Positions 10,880 to 23,161 of a stretch of 64,000 nucleotides of DNA are shown here, one piece after another. Positions within the stretch are counted from its first letter, which is position 1. Each line of letters begins with the position of its first letter. Both the position numbers and the translations under genes were made by a program. The stretch lies in the NCBI GenBank assembly GCA_948567375.1, contig OX419756.1, forward strand, positions 25,744,333 to 25,808,332. Reading direction: 5' to 3'. This DNA comes from Lunularia cruciata (lineage: Eukaryota > Streptophyta > Marchantiopsida > Lunulariales > Lunulariaceae). The notes under the pieces are model-generated. The model was not told the origin of the DNA. It saw only the letters and a list, made by a program, of their open reading frames with translations, and did no database searches.

Positions 10880-13017
10880 GAATAGCTAAAATCTTCTTGT
10901 CCTTAGTAGACAAGATGGACTTGGGGTGAAATTGCTTCATCTTCCATGAGGAGGACAACATAGTGCTTACTTCCTTAGGATCAAGTTTCTTCTTTCTCAA
11001 ACATGTTTTAACTTGGAACACATCAATATTTGGCCATTCTCACTCCAAGGCTAGAATCAACTTATTTGGAACTTCTTCCAAAGTTATACAATTCACTATA
11101 GCTTCCACCTTGGCTTGCGGTGGAGGAAGTTCCAATGGGATCTACACATACTTCACTAGAGGCTTTGCATTTGGGGGCTGGGGACATTGGCTAGGCACAT
11201 GACTCAAGCCCTTACAATTCCACACAAAGGATCATATCCAAAGTGCACCAAGGCTCAAGACAATTAGGTGATCATTCTCCAAGCAACCCATAATTATAGC
11301 AAGTCCCAAGTGCAACATTTTAGATTCAATTTTGATTTGGCATTAGCATCCATATGGGTGGAACATTATTCATATATTCCCTGATCCATAGCATGGACCT
11401 TGGAACGACATACTTGATTGTGGTTGGACTCCTTTAGTATGATAGACCACTTCTTCCTCCAGTTCTTGATATTACTTGTGATCCCAAGTTGGAACCCAAT
11501 CAATTTGTTGTATGGGGTACATAGATGTATTGGTCAAGCACTCAGTGTTTGCATGATCTGATTTACAACACAAATTACACCATACATTTGGTCTTGCAAA
11601 TGAGGGAGGTTTCCTTCTGTCCTTCACCCCAACCATCTAAATCTTGAAATTTTCAAACTCTTTTATAAGAGTCTTCAACTTAGTGTTCGTCTTCTTGATA
11701 GGTTTTGCTGGAGCTTGCAATATTTTTCTTCCCAACCTCCACCAATTCCTCTTCTATTTATCATCATTCCTCATCATCTTTTAAGGATGATGAGGAAATT
11801 GACAAGGTGGATGTGTGATCAGAAAATAGAGAGGTATTGTGCAATAATCTTCTTCTTGCCTTTCACTCTTTCTTCTCCTGATTCCTTTGGTTATTGGCAG
11901 AATGAGAGTGAGCCACCTCATACCGGGTGACATGTTTGAGTACTTTGTCAAGAGAGGTCACGTTCCTCTCTCTCTTAGTGACAAGTCTCCAAGAAACCTG
12001 GTGATAGCTTGGGCATCCAAATAGCCAACCCTTGCTTGCTTAGGCACTTGGTTCAATAATGCCATGAACCATTCTGCATAATCTCTCAACTTCTTATTCT
12101 TAGCCCAATCCAAATCATTAAGTGTGGCAAAGATACTCATATAGTAATCCACTTCTCAAAACCGTTCCAAGAAGTTATCCCAAAGTTCCACCCAATTGGC
12201 TAGTTTAAACCTATTTTTAGTTACATGGTTGTACCAACTCCAAGCTTTCTTCCAGAGCCAACTTGGAAAATTTGCAATCTACTTTGGGAGTCATGTTCCT
12301 TGTTGGCAAAGGAAATCACTCCAAATTCATGAATAAATTTGTTAGAATCTTCATCCCATTCCATTCCCTTATAATTTTGGTAGGCTTGCCTTGGAATAGG
12401 ATGTGACAACATGATGACCGGTCAAAGGACAAGCTAGTAGGGTACCAAACTTGGTTGCTTGAGTCACTCTCAAAGGGTCATACTTTGGGTTTGGGCCAAG
12501 CTGCCGATGGTACCAAATGTAATGGTGGGTCCTCTATAGAGACTTCCTCCTCTTTGATCTGAGGTTGTGGAAGGGTATCAATATCATCAAATTGTTCTTC
12601 AAGATCTTGCCAAATTGATCAAGGAATGTTATGTAAGATGTATTGGCACTCTTCCTCTGTCAAGATTTGTGTAGTCTTATCAAGAATCAATTCTTTCAAG
12701 CAATTGGCTCCCTTCACAATTTTTGGGGAAGTCAGTGTGTTGTGTCTTAACAAACATGTCTATCTATTGGCATCCTTCTTTCATTTAGGATGAGGTGGTG
12801 TAAACATATCTCCCTACCCAACTTCTCATTTTTGTTGTTCAAGTTGTTTCAACTCATCTTGTACATCATGAAGAAGTTTTAAGTCCAACCTCCTTCTCCA
12901 ATTTTTCAAAAATGAGTTGGTTCTTTTGGCATTCTTCTTCTTCATGTTGCAAATTTCATCTACACACCTTCTCTTCTCTTTGATCTCTTGATGTAGACAT
13001 TTATATTTGTGGGACAA
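10880..13017 (-). pseudogene. Retrotransposon gag region with CCHC zinc knuckles (broken), internal to X1
   Basis: Minus strand, following the primer binding site. It opens with a Lys/Glu-rich coiled-coil-like segment (13,017-12,826). Gag-like pieces follow at 12,412-12,221 and 12,152-11,958 (the latter contains DYAEWFMALLNQVP). A perfect CX2CX4HX4C knuckle is encoded at 11,579-11,538 (CNLCCKSDHANTEC). Two decayed knuckles follow at about 11,301-11,260 (CYNYGLLGE then a stop and SPNC) and 11,227-11,184 (WNCKGLSHVPSQC). Role: Gag proteins form the particle and the knuckles bind genomic RNA. Many frameshifts and stops make it non-functional. No pol follows, so this copy is gag-only or truncated. 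Confidence 0.7.
11538..11579 (-). other. CCHC zinc-knuckle coding segment
   Basis: It encodes C-x2-C-x4-H-x4-C exactly (CNLCCKSDHANTEC), the signature of retroelement nucleocapsid domains. It is the best-preserved of three knuckles in this gag. Confidence 0.8.
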
Positions 13018-13060
13018 TCAGCATAAAAGCCACTTCATATTCTTTGACTCCCAAGGTTTG

Positions 13061-13080
13061 TATTCCTGGCAACGGTGCCA
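13061..13080 (-). promoter_or_regulatory. Primer binding site, tRNA-Asp type
   Basis: The minus strand reads TGGCACCGTTGCCAGGAATA. The complement of the plant tRNA-Asp 3' end is TGGCGCCGTTGCCGGGGATC, so this differs mainly by G-to-A changes. It starts 7 nt after the end of the X1 LTR (13,088), as expected for minus-strand priming in Ty3-type elements of the Tat/Athila kind. It marks X1 as a 5' LTR and the gag region as its internal domain. Confidence 0.75.
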
Positions 13081-13749
13081 AAAATCAAGTGACAACCTAA
13101 CAAGTATCACTTTTGCAATAATGTGTGCATAATCATTTTTTTTCCTTTAGAGATATAGGTCAGGAATGGTCAAATACAAAGAAAAAAGTAACAATATAGA
13201 TCTCTTGATTACATCTTTAATCTCTTGGTTAGAAACCACACCAAGACAAAAGCAAATGCTCAACAACATTCTTGCTACGAATAAGTGTCACTTAAAATCA
13301 CAATTCTTCAGTTACATTCCAAATTGGTCTTTATGTGATGATTCAATTGATACAAAGGAGGCTACTTCACCATGAAGTTACTTCATTTTGGAATTTTATT
13401 CCACCTTTCCATTGAAGGTACAACTTCCTAATTTGAAATGACTTTGTATTAGTTGCTTGCTTGCAAACACAAATGACAAATACTACCAACACTACAATTC
13501 TCATATATCCATCAAGGAATTGATTTGGATGCACTTCATTCAAGATCAAACACATAGAATGAAATACAAAGTTGTAGAATCCAACATCTAATAATCTCTC
13601 AATTGCAATTTGAATTTCTCTATACACTCACAAATAAAGACAATTGATTGATACTTAAAATTAAGTGAAACAATGAATGATTCTTCAACACTTTATTTTA
13701 CTCTTTTTTTTTCTCAAATACTAAATAAAAAGTATTGTGAATAGTTCCT

Positions 13750-13757
13750 TTAAATAG
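13750..13757 (-). promoter_or_regulatory. Conserved downstream TATA-like box of X1
   Basis: TATTTAAA on the minus strand, 662 bp from the LTR 3' end. The same box occurs at the matching place in X5 (675 bp from the end), X6 (659 bp) and X9. Confidence 0.5.
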
Positions 13758-14091
13758 GCAAACCACTTGGCAATAATAAAAACTGTCTAAACTACTTAAC
13801 TATTTCCTACAAATCTTCAGATATGAAAGTGTTACTTACTAGTCTTCCACTTTGAATTTGTAATTACTATTGGTTCTAATCCAATTCAAGTACTACCTGG
13901 ACTTTGGCTTCATCACTCAAATTGACTACAAGTGCCTCTTGCACTTTGGGTTCATCATCTACCTCTATATCTACATCTATTGTTGTCACATCCTCAGTCT
14001 ATATTGAGACTAAAGTCATAGGTGTCTTAATTATGTTCTCCTTCTTTATTCTAGTTGTCTTAGATGACTTGGGTAAGTTGTCCAAAGTCAC

Positions 14092-14379
14092 CTACACTCC
14101 TATCTTGACTACTTTGTATTGGATCACTCTATTCTCACTCAAAGTATGAGTGAGGTTGTCTATATCATTCTTGACTAAATCTAATCTAAGGCATATATCA
14201 TCTCCTACTTTAGTCATCTTCTTATCTTCTCTATCTCTAAGGCAAATTAACAAGGTGTTCAAATCTACATCCTTTGCCTTCTTCCTTTGGATTTTCGGAA
14301 CTAAAAAATTAAGCTTGTGTTGATGAAGGCCAATGATTAACACTTTGTCAAAATGGGATGGAAAAAGCCATGACCACAT
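14092..14379 (-). pseudogene. C-terminal fragment of the family X LTR protein (X1)
   Basis: It encodes the coiled-coil segment with AKDVDLNTLLICLRDRE and ICLRLDLVKNDIDNL, matching AKDVDMNTLLI and SLRLDLVNSELEKI of X9. The upstream part of the protein is absent. Function unknown. Confidence 0.65.
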
Positions 14380-14399
14380 AAGTTCCTAAGTCAAGAAAG

Positions 14400-17300
14400 C
14401 ATACTAAACTTGAGGGAGCTATGTTGATATACATAAGAAGAAAAAGTTGAAGACCTAACCCCTCCCAAGCCAAACCTATAATGGACTTGCCTTTAGAATA
14501 AAAAGAGGAAGGAGCCAAGTTGAATACTAAATTGGAAGAAGAAGAATACCTCACTCTAAAAATGAGAGATTTGGCAACAAAGAGTAAAGGAGAGCTGGAG
14601 TTACAGCAAGAGGATAAAGATCTGGATGCTAGCTTAGAGAATGAATTCCATTAGAAGATTGGTAAGTTGGAAGGCATCATGGTGCAAAGTATAGAGGTAA
14701 TGGAAGTAGACACACCAAGAGAAGAAGACAATGAAGAAGCTTGGATTGTGATCAATTGTGGAGTAAGAACAAGTTGAGGATAGAGAATAATCCAAAGTTG
14801 GGAGAAAGTCTTCAACCAAATTTTCTAGAGAGCTATGCAGATTCAGATCAGTTCTACATAAGAGCTAGCAAAAGAATTCAACAAATTTTGCAACAAGTAG
14901 AAATGGTGCCAATCTATATGCAATTGGGCAACTTGTGCAATTTCAACAATGGAAATGAGATGAGGAGTAACATAGAGATGTGCAAGATCTAGAATATTAT
15001 TGCCCACAAGTTCTACTTTCTAAGAAACAAGGATCTTACTAGAGTGTTGGAGATGGTAGAAGAAATACAAGTGGATTTGAAGGTGATCTACTTGCCAATT
15101 CTTGACCAAAAGCTTGCCCAAAACCATTTCATGTAACCAAGGACACAAAATGGGAGGTATTTTCTTTACCAAAGACGTCAGCCAATGTTCTCCTAGCTTG
15201 GAGGGAATCCAATTAACTCATTACATCTACAAGGGCTATTTTTCTTAAAGTCTTTGGAGAATCTATACAAGAACATGCACATAAATGGATTCCCAATGGT
15301 ACCGGTCACATATTTGTCATAGTTCTTTACTATTAATAATTTTCACTAGCTTATTAGAGGCCAAGGAGATGTATCTTAATTGAATGTGTCACTCACAAAC
15401 ACTCTAATCCAAAGTGTGATCTATGGAAAAGCATCCGCTTATACCCTCATATTATTTAAAAAGTTGCGGGAATGTTGTATTGGTTTCAAGAAGGCACTCT
15501 TGACCAATAAAACAAAAAGAGGAAACCCTTTTACTATGGAGCTTGTCATTATGACAATTAATGGAATATTTAGCTTCAAGACTTTCTAAATGAAGAAGAA
15601 TCTCATCAAGGAAGTAACACCAACATCACAAATTCCAATTTTCAAGAAAAGCCACCAAGAGCAAAGTGGATTACAAGGTAGAATATGAGCTCCCATGTGG
15701 TGGCCTATTTGATCTCCCACTCTACCAAATGGACCAACAAGGAGTAGGAGAATCCCTTGAAGTTGCAAATGAATGTAACTCTTAAAACACAAGAAGTAGA
15801 ACTATGAGAAACCCTCAATCCCATAGATGTAGGGGCTAAAGAGAACAAAAAGAAGAAGATTACCACCTTAGAGAAGGGTGTAACAATATCATCAACCCTA
15901 ATAAAAGAGAAAAGGAAGTTCAAGGTTATGATTAGGAAGCTACTAATGATGTGAAGCAAGCAAAACATGATTTCCCAAAGATGAAGGATGAAGCAAAAGG
16001 GAAGAAAGCAGTAACAAAGATCCTAAAAATCAACCAAGCATATGCAACAAGAGGAGCTGGACATCATTAACTTGGAGGAGGATTCACCAAAACCTCATAG
16101 AAATGTGTTTGACCTACCATAGTAAAGGAAGGAAGTAAAAGGTCTTCCTAAAAGGGAGGATGTTGTGTCTCTAATCTGGTTTTGTTGCTACACCCAACAT
16201 GGATTTCTTGGTCTATGGACTACCTTACCACTAATATCACCAAGGAGAAGGTTGTTCCCTATCATTGAGACCATACACTTTTTTCAAGGAGTGCCAAAGA
16301 AGAGGCCAAGCAGTTCTTTTGACACCAATATAGTGACAAGAAGGCTACAAGTAGCTGATCTTGTAGAACAGAACAGGTTGAAGGCATCCACCAAAATGAA
16401 CAGTGCTCTAGTTGATGATCTTGTGAGTGAGGAATACCACACTCGATGAGTAGACAACTCTAGCCAAGCATGGAAGCTTGGTTTGGTCCCTATATTGTTG
16501 GAGTTAAGATATGGCCATCTAGCTGATAGTGAAGTATTGCCACTATGAGAGGAACAAGAAAAACTCTTACAAGAAAACTCTTGTGAGTTACAAGAGGCAG
16601 AGCTTGCATGGGCTAAGAAGTAGGCTACATGGCAATCGTAGTCTATCAATGTTAGGAAAGAGTTAGGAGAAGCATTGACTCAACTTCAATCAGTTTAGTT
16701 TCTTTGTTGGACCAACAAAGCAACTATCAGTCAACAATTAGCAACCAAGAAGACAAAGACTCAACGGATATAGAAGAACTCCGTATCCTATAAGATCAAG
16801 TAGCAAGCACCAATGAGAACTTGAAGGAAGTGAAGGATAGACTATGGGAATTGACCACTACTTCTGAGAACCCATAAGGAAGTAGAGGACTTGAAGTTGT
16901 TGTAGTCTACACTAGAAGCAAAGAACACAATTTTAGAGAAGAAGAAAATCAATTGTGAAAAGCTTACGAAAGCTCTAGAGGGAGAACTAGCTTCCCATCC
17001 ATTAATAATAAATGAGCTCACTATTGAGAAGGTAAAATACTAGAATGATCTTCTCTTCTACAAGGAGAAAATGAAGGAGGAGCAAGCCAAGGTCAAGGCT
17101 CAAAAAATCTATAAAGGACCTAACATTGCAAAACCTGAAGTTGAAGTAGAGAGTAAGCTAATTGGTCCGGTTTACTAATCACAAGTTAAACTCCCACAAA
17201 GGAAGAAGACTCCAAAGCAAAAGATGAGCTCAATGAGAATCAAGAGGAAGATGAACCTAAAGGGTCCATGAGACATAGATTAAAATGAGGGGGTCATGGA

Positions 17301-17600
17301 GAACAAGGCGGCCATTAGGAACAAAGTCTAGAGGTAATCTTGTAGATGGTAGTTCATGCACATCCAATCCATCATGACCTACAACTCCTAGTGATACTTA
17401 TGGTAGTAAGAAGAGGTCAGGTCCCAACATGCCTAACAAAGGGAGTCCAAAATCACCCAAGAGTCCATGGAGGAAAGCTAAAGGTAGTCCCATAGGAGTG
17501 GGAACTAGGGAAGAAAGTCTTCAAGGAAGAAATAGCCAAGATTGTGTGCATTAGTAGCCATAGACCTAAAATTACTACATGACAAGAGACACCAGCTTGA
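14400..17600 (+). mobile_element. A1: family A repeat with broken coiled-coil coding region
   Basis: From about 15,600 it is homologous to 57,470 onward (A2). For example, both have ACCAAATGGAC followed by AAGGAGTAGGAGAATC. Both also encode PLxSPRxxLFPIxE and VPKKxPSS segments (16,165-16,449 here, 58,015-58,242 in A2). The part near 16,540-17,170 encodes, across several stops, Glu/Lys/Gln-rich heptad-like sequence (EEQEKLLQENS, EAKNTILEKKK). The upstream portion (14,400-15,600) has open pieces such as 14,741-14,992 with no recognised domain. No termini or target duplication were found. It could be the internal region or the LTR of an element whose pol is missing. Confidence 0.5.
16165..16449 (+). 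pseudogene. Fragment of unknown family A protein
   Basis: An open stretch of 94 codons with ISPRRRLFPIIETIHFFQGV and VPKKRPSSSFD, then an RRLQVADLVEQNRL helix-like segment. The A2 counterpart at 58,015-58,242 has VSPRQMLFPILEATP and VPKKGPSSFQD. Conservation between two decayed copies suggests a formerly real protein. I do not recognise the family. Confidence 0.4.
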
Positions 17601-17665
17601 GGAGAGATGGGGATTAGTGAGTATCAAAATATAGGAAGTACTATAGAGGAAACGTATATTGTGGA

Positions 17666-18841
17666 TGTGGTACCCATAAATTTTTTTGGGTAGAAATTAG
17701 AGTAAAATTAGCTACTTGAGGTAGAAAGAGTTCTACAAACAAACTTCCTACGTAGAATAGGTCTATAGCAGTTCATAAGAAGAAGAGTAGTATTAATCAG
17801 ATCAATTAGTAATAATCCAATCCAAGAAAACACAAGGTAGGAAGGAATGACAAATCGAGTAAGGAAGGTCTAATCTAGTCTTCTTAACCTCACTTTTGGT
17901 GCGTAAGCTTCATGATCTGAGGATGGATTTACTTTGGGTTCTAAGACTAAGAAGGCAAAAGGCAAAGAACTTCAGGTTGGATGGATTAAAGGCCTGATGC
18001 AAGGCAAAGAACTTCAGGTTGGATGGATTAAAGACCTGATGCAAGGCAAAGAACTTCAGGTTGGATGGATTAAAGACTTGATGCAAGGCAATCTGGACTG
18101 AGAATTGAATAGGTTCCATATGAGGAAAATTGAAGGCATTGTCACAAAACAGCTGACTTGTCTGAACTAAGATTGACAAGGATGGGTGAGAGTGGCATGT
18201 AATCTACGTGAAATATTGACTGAAAAATGAGCAAGAATTCTTCTTAACATGATAAGTTTGGGGCAAAGGAGTGACAAATTTGCATTGATTAGCTCAAAGC
18301 AATTAAATTAGTTTGGAAGCACAAGTAATTGCAAGAACATGAGGTTCTTGTACTCTTTTCAAGGGCCCACATTCACAAGAATAGCACAATGCAAAAAAAG
18401 AGATGGAGGAGAACTCTTGTAATTTCAATGAGGAACCCAATAATTTGGAGATTGGATATGATGGTGCATTTTGATTTATTAGTAAAATTGCAAGTAAATT
18501 TTTTGGCATGGAATTATAATCTCACTCTACCAAAAGTCATGACCAACATTGTGGCAAGTAACTATGTAGAAGGTACTAAAGGAGAAGGTAAATGAGGTAA
18601 TTCTTCACAATGGATAGAAGAAGACTAGCGGTTGGTGTTGAGAGCAAAGGTAGGCAAGCCACAAGGGATCACCTTTGATCAAAACTGTGATGCCTAGAGA
18701 AATAAAAGAAATGAAGACATCATCTTGAGGGCTGAGGAGGAAGAACAGATATCAAGTGGAGATGTATAGCAACCCAATGAAGAGAAGTATTTTCAACTCC
18801 ATCATGGCCATATTCAAAGCCAACCAAACCAAATATGTTGG
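17666..18841 (+). mobile_element. X2: 5' part of a family X LTR, cut by X3
   Basis: It starts TGTGGTACCCATAAATTTTT, the family 5' end. It carries the N-terminal part of the LTR protein gene (18,329-18,595 contains RRTLVISMRNPIIWRLDMM and FLAWNYNLTLPKVM; compare FLAWNWNFSFSGVM in X9). It stops abruptly at 18,841 within the segment equal to FKPEQTTYV of X9, exactly where the terminus of X3 begins. The rest of X2 is not found beyond X3. A 42-bp triplicated repeat lies within it. Confidence 0.7.
17961..18086. repeat. Three tandem copies of a 42-bp unit
   Basis: The unit begins ggcaaagaacttcaggttgg and repeats at 17,961, 18,003 and 18,045 with one or two differences. Other X copies do not show this triplication, so it is private to X2. 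The 14-residue periodic reading on the minus strand is a by-product. Confidence 0.9.
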
Positions 18842-19602
18842 TGTGACAACCCAAGAAGTATCATTGTTGCAATAATGTCTGAGTAATTGTTTGTTCCTAC
18901 AGAGATACATGTCCAGAATGGTCAAATACAAAGTAAAAGGTACCAATGTAGTTCTCTTGATTACATCTTTGATGTCTTGCATAGAAACCACACCTAAAAG
19001 AGAGTAGCAAATGCTCAACAACAGTCTTGCCACAAATAAGTATCACTCAAAATTACGATTCTTCAATTACATTTCAAATTGGTCTCAATTGTGATGATTA
19101 AGTTGATACAAAGAAGGCTACCTCACCATGAAATGAATTCAACTTGGAATTGTATTCCACTCCTCTATTGAAGGTACAACTTCCTAGTTCAAAATGATTT
19201 TGCATCGATTGCTTGCCTACAAACACAAACTGAAAATACTCCCAACACTACAATTCTTATAGATATATCAAGGCATTGCTTTGGATACAATTCATTCAAG
19301 ATCAAACACACAAAATGAAAGGCAAAGTTGTACAATCCATCATCTAACAATCTCTCAAATGAAATATGAATTTCTCCATACACTCACAAATGCAAATGAT
19401 TGACTGATACTTGGAATTAAGCAAAACAACTTCAATTTACTCATTCTTCTACTCAAATATTGAATACTAAGCATTGAAAGTGACTACTTTAAATGGATAG
19501 ACCACTTGGAAATTATAGAAACTGTCTAAACTGCTTGTCTATTTCCTAGAAATCTTTATGAGGCATCTTACTACCACTTTAGATTTGTAACTACTACTAA
19601 TT

Positions 19603-20183
19603 CTAATTTGATCCAAGTACTACCTCAACTATGGCTTCTTCACTTGAGTCAACTACAAGTGCCTCATGTACTTTGCATTCATCAACTACTTCTACATCTA
19701 CATCTATTGTTGTCTTGTCCTTATTTTGTATTGAGACTAATGTCATAGATGTCCTAACTATCTTCTCTTCATCTATACTAATTGTTTTAGATGACTTGGG
19801 TAACTCATCCAAAGTCACTTGCATTCCAATCTTGACTACTTTGGATCAGGTCATTATATTCTCACTCAACGTAAAAGTGATGTTGTCTACATCATTCTTG
19901 ACTAAATCTAATCTAAGGCATATATTATCTCCTACTTCAATCATCTTCCTCTCTACTCTATCTCAAAGTGTTCAAATCTACATCCTTATCTTATTCCTTT
20001 GGGTTCTTGCACTAGCAACTTGAGTTCATGTAGGTAGGCCTCCTCTAACTTTGGCTTGGCTTGGGTATTGAGCATCACCTTTGAGTGGGTAGCAACCTCA
20101 CTTATGGAACCCAAACTCTCCTTTGATGAGAGTGACACGCCTTGGGTTACCTCCTCCTCCAACTTTGTATAGAGTTGCTGCAA
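19603..20183 (-). pseudogene. Coiled-coil fragment of the family X LTR protein (X3)
   Basis: Minus strand. It encodes QAKPKLEEAYLHELKLLVQE, matching the EARLHELKLLVQETRKRR landmark of other copies, followed by an Asp/Glu-rich tail. Frameshifted between 19,986 and 19,824. Confidence 0.6.
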
Positions 20184-20988
20184 CTCCTTAGCTTACTTCA
20201 CCTCCATCTTCTTTTGCTCCACCTCCTTGTGGGCCACCTAAGCTTCAGCCTGCTTGATAAGATCATACATGCATTGTTCTTCCCATGTTCAACTAGCAAG
20301 CTCTCTCTACCAAGCTTGATACGTCTCTGCCGCTACTTGCTTGAGTTCCTCCATAGCCTATTCTTTCATTTGGGTTTGGGTTTTATGGTGAACTAAGTTA
20401 TTTTGGGCATCATCAAGTTCCTCCTTTAGTTTCTTGAGTGCTTTCTCTTGGTTTGCCAACTCTTCTTTTTGTTGCTCTAGGTAGCCTCCACATTGCTGAA
20501 AACTCCTTTGCAAGTCATTGAAGCTCTATAATCTTATTATAGCATCAACCTAAAGTTCCTTGGCTTCATGTCTACTTTGAGCAAGCATTGCCTTCAACTA
20601 TAATATCTCTCTACTTAACGTCTTCACCATCTAAAGCTTGTTCTTTACCTTTGGATGCTCTTCTCTTGATTCCTGCATCCTTGCTTGTAAATGTACTAAT
20701 AAAGGACATACCACACTCAAGAGGTAGTTAATGCCTTTGAACATATCTTTGTCTGGTCCTCCTTTGTCCTCAAAGGCGGATACTTGTGCCGTAACCCAAA
20801 GTCAAGATCTTTGTATGTCTAGGCTTATCTCCTTTGAGCTCTCTTCATCATCCGTAGGCTCACTTGGTCCAACACAAACAGTCTTGGCAAGACGCCAAGA
20901 TCATATTCCTTGTTGAACACCATCTTAGGCCTGTCTTCCTTCTCCTCTAGAAGGTTGTCTTTTGGTAGGTCCACACATGTGGCATCTT

Positions 20989-22882
20989 TGTGACAACCCG
21001 GCAAATATCACTTTTGCGGTAATCGGGTCAATAAAGTTTGTTCCCGCAGAGATACAAGTCAAAATTGGTCAAATATAAAGTCAAAGTAACAATGTAGTTC
21101 TTCGTGGTTGCGTCTTTAATCTCTCAGGTAGAAACCTCACCCAGAAGAGAGTAACAAGCACTGACTTGTAGTCTTGTCACAAATTTCACACTCCTTAATC
21201 ACAACTCCTTCAATTCTTGCTAAACAATCTTGATTGTGATGATTCAGGCTCTCCCAAAAACGGCACTTCACTGCAAAACGACTTTGCCTCAGAATTTTGT
21301 TCCACTCTTCCACTAAAGGCACAACTTCCTTGATTGAAATTGCTTCATATCAACTTTGCACTGCATTCACAAATGCAAAATACTACCAACACTACAATTC
21401 CTCTCAGATATGTCAAGGCATTGCTTTGATTGCATTTCACTCAGGATCAAACACACAGAGTAAAGATCAAGGCTACAAAATGCAATATCCAACAAACACA
21501 CTGACTTGCACTTCAAATTTCTCCACACACTCACAAACACAATTGCAAAGTTGATACTCGGAATCAAGCTCAAGCGACGAGCACTGCTTCACAGCACTTC
21601 GCTTTATCTATTCTCAGAATTATGAGCACTGAATAACATTTCTCTACGAATGCCACTCTTAAGTAGTGAACAAATCAACAATTCTAACAACTATACCGTT
21701 TTACAACAACTTTTCTAACCTGCAGATCCGAAATGACAATGCACCTCTTCATATCTGCCCCTTCAAATCTCAAAATTGTTACTAGTTTGATCTGATGTCT
21801 ACTTTGTTATCGGCTTTCAAACCCAAACCCAAAGTAAATTTACTTCCTACTTCTCTATCCTCGGGTTTCACAACTTCTAATTCTTCTACCAGATCCAACA
21901 ATTGTCTTTCTTGATCTGAAATTCCACTAGTGGGTAATCTATCTAACTCCTTATCTCCCGACCCACTCTTCTCTAAAGTATCAAATGTCAAATCTGAAGA
22001 CACATGCACTACTATCTCTCTTACTTTGGGTCTAACTACTATCAATTACTTTACTAATTCTATTGTGTCATCATCAAGAATTGTAATTGAAAGCATGAAT
22101 ACACTATCTACACCTTCAATTTGTAACCCACTTTCCCCTGATCACTCATGTAACTAGCCCAAAGACACTTACTGTCTGATCTTGCACTTCGGGTTTATTC
22201 ACTACTGCTACTTCTCCTTCAATTCATGTTCCATCTTAAATCAGAACTGAAATTGAAATCATGTGTATCTTAACTATCTTCTTTCCCTACTCTAACTTCC
22301 TCTGATCCCTCTGGCAAAACTCCCGAAGTCACCTTCACTGCACTCCGAGATTCAACTTCCTCGGGTTGAAGCACATTTGTCTTGAGGCAAAGTCTTTAGA
22401 CCCAAATTCATGTAAACCCGAAGTCCGAAGTCACGTTGACCCGAAGACATCAAACTACTCTTCACATCTACTCCCAAAACTTCAAATGCTTGTAACTTCT
22501 TCTATAGACCTTCAAACTTTACAATTTTGGTGGCAATGGAAAGCCCTGAACGAGACGCTTCCAATCAAATACATCACGCTTGATTTGGACTTGTGGTCAC
22601 TGAGATATGGCCCCCGCAAGAATCTTGACCTATAACCTTCATTCAGATGCGAAGAAACCCTCCTTCGGCGTCTGATCCGAGTTTTTCCCTCCTCTGACAC
22701 GAAGTAAACTTCTTCAGGTTTGATTCAGTCCAAGTCCTTCTTCCTCTAACACAAAGTCGACTTACTCAAGCTTGATCAAAACACACGTTTCCACTCATTT
22801 CTTCTCCATTTGGTTTCAATTTGGTTTCAACAAGGCATTTCTTCTTCAAAACTCGTCCAAAAAGAAAAATGTGTGTACCACA
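20989..22882 (-). mobile_element. X4: short-form family X solo LTR with perfect target duplication
   Basis: A 1,894-bp unit. The left end is TGTGACAACCC (20,989) and the right end on the minus strand is TGTGGTACACACATTTTTC (22,882). The 5 bp on either side are identical: atctt at 20,984-20,988 and atctt at 22,883-22,887. It sits inside X3 in the same orientation. It lacks most of the long reading frame but keeps its C-terminus (22,045-21,782, ending LGLKADNKVDIRSN). It has its own block near 22,700-22,512 (FLRGPYLSDHKSKSSVMYLI on minus) shared with X6 and X10. Confidence 0.9.
21782..22045 (-). pseudogene. C-terminal piece of the family X LTR protein (X4)
   Basis: 87 codons with VHVSSDLTFDTLEKSGSGDK and a LGLGLKADNKVDI end, matching the C-terminus of X7 and X9. 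In this short form the N-terminal and central parts are absent, so the segment probably does not make a protein alone. Confidence 0.6.
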
Positions 22883-22930
22883 ATCTTTGCACTCCATTCT
22901 CTTAACTTCCTTGTGAAATTCTCAATCCGA

Positions 22931-23161
22931 TTATTCCTTGGCCACTTCCTCTACTAATTTTTGGACCTCGGGTGCTTCCTTGCTTTCACTACTTGACTCT
23001 TTACTCTTCAAAGTCAGCTCCTCATCAAAGTCTTCATCATTTGACTTTGCTTCTTCATCTTCCTTTGCTCCTAATGACAAGTCAACCATTGCTATAGCCC
23101 AATTTGGGTTCAATTGCCAAGTAGTTTGCCTCATTGTTGGAGAATTGTGTCTTTGGGTCAA
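22931..23161 (-). pseudogene. Acidic middle segment of the family X LTR protein (X3)
   Basis: It encodes MVDLSLGAKEDEEAKSNDED and ELTLKSKESSSESKEAPEVQ, equivalent to the ELTLKSGESGSKSDGEPKVQ of X9. It lies upstream of the X4 insertion in the same X3 copy. Confidence 0.6.

Larger units (their letters stand above)
13088..14380 (-). mobile_element. X1: 3' part of a family X 5' LTR
   Basis: It matches the 3' third of other X units on the minus strand. The end (13,088 rightward on plus) reads agtgacaacctaacaagtatcac, against the family end tgtgacaacccggcaaatatcac (shown here in pieces: AGTGACAACC versus TGTGACAACC). It contains the TATA-like TATTTAAA (13,757-13,750), 662 bp from the LTR end. It also contains the tail of the LTR reading frame at 14,379-14,092 (AKDVDLNTLLICLRDRE; compare AKDVDMNTLLI in X9). 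The 5' portion of the LTR is missing beyond about 14,380. It is followed by a primer binding site and gag, so it is a true 5' LTR. Confidence 0.75.
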
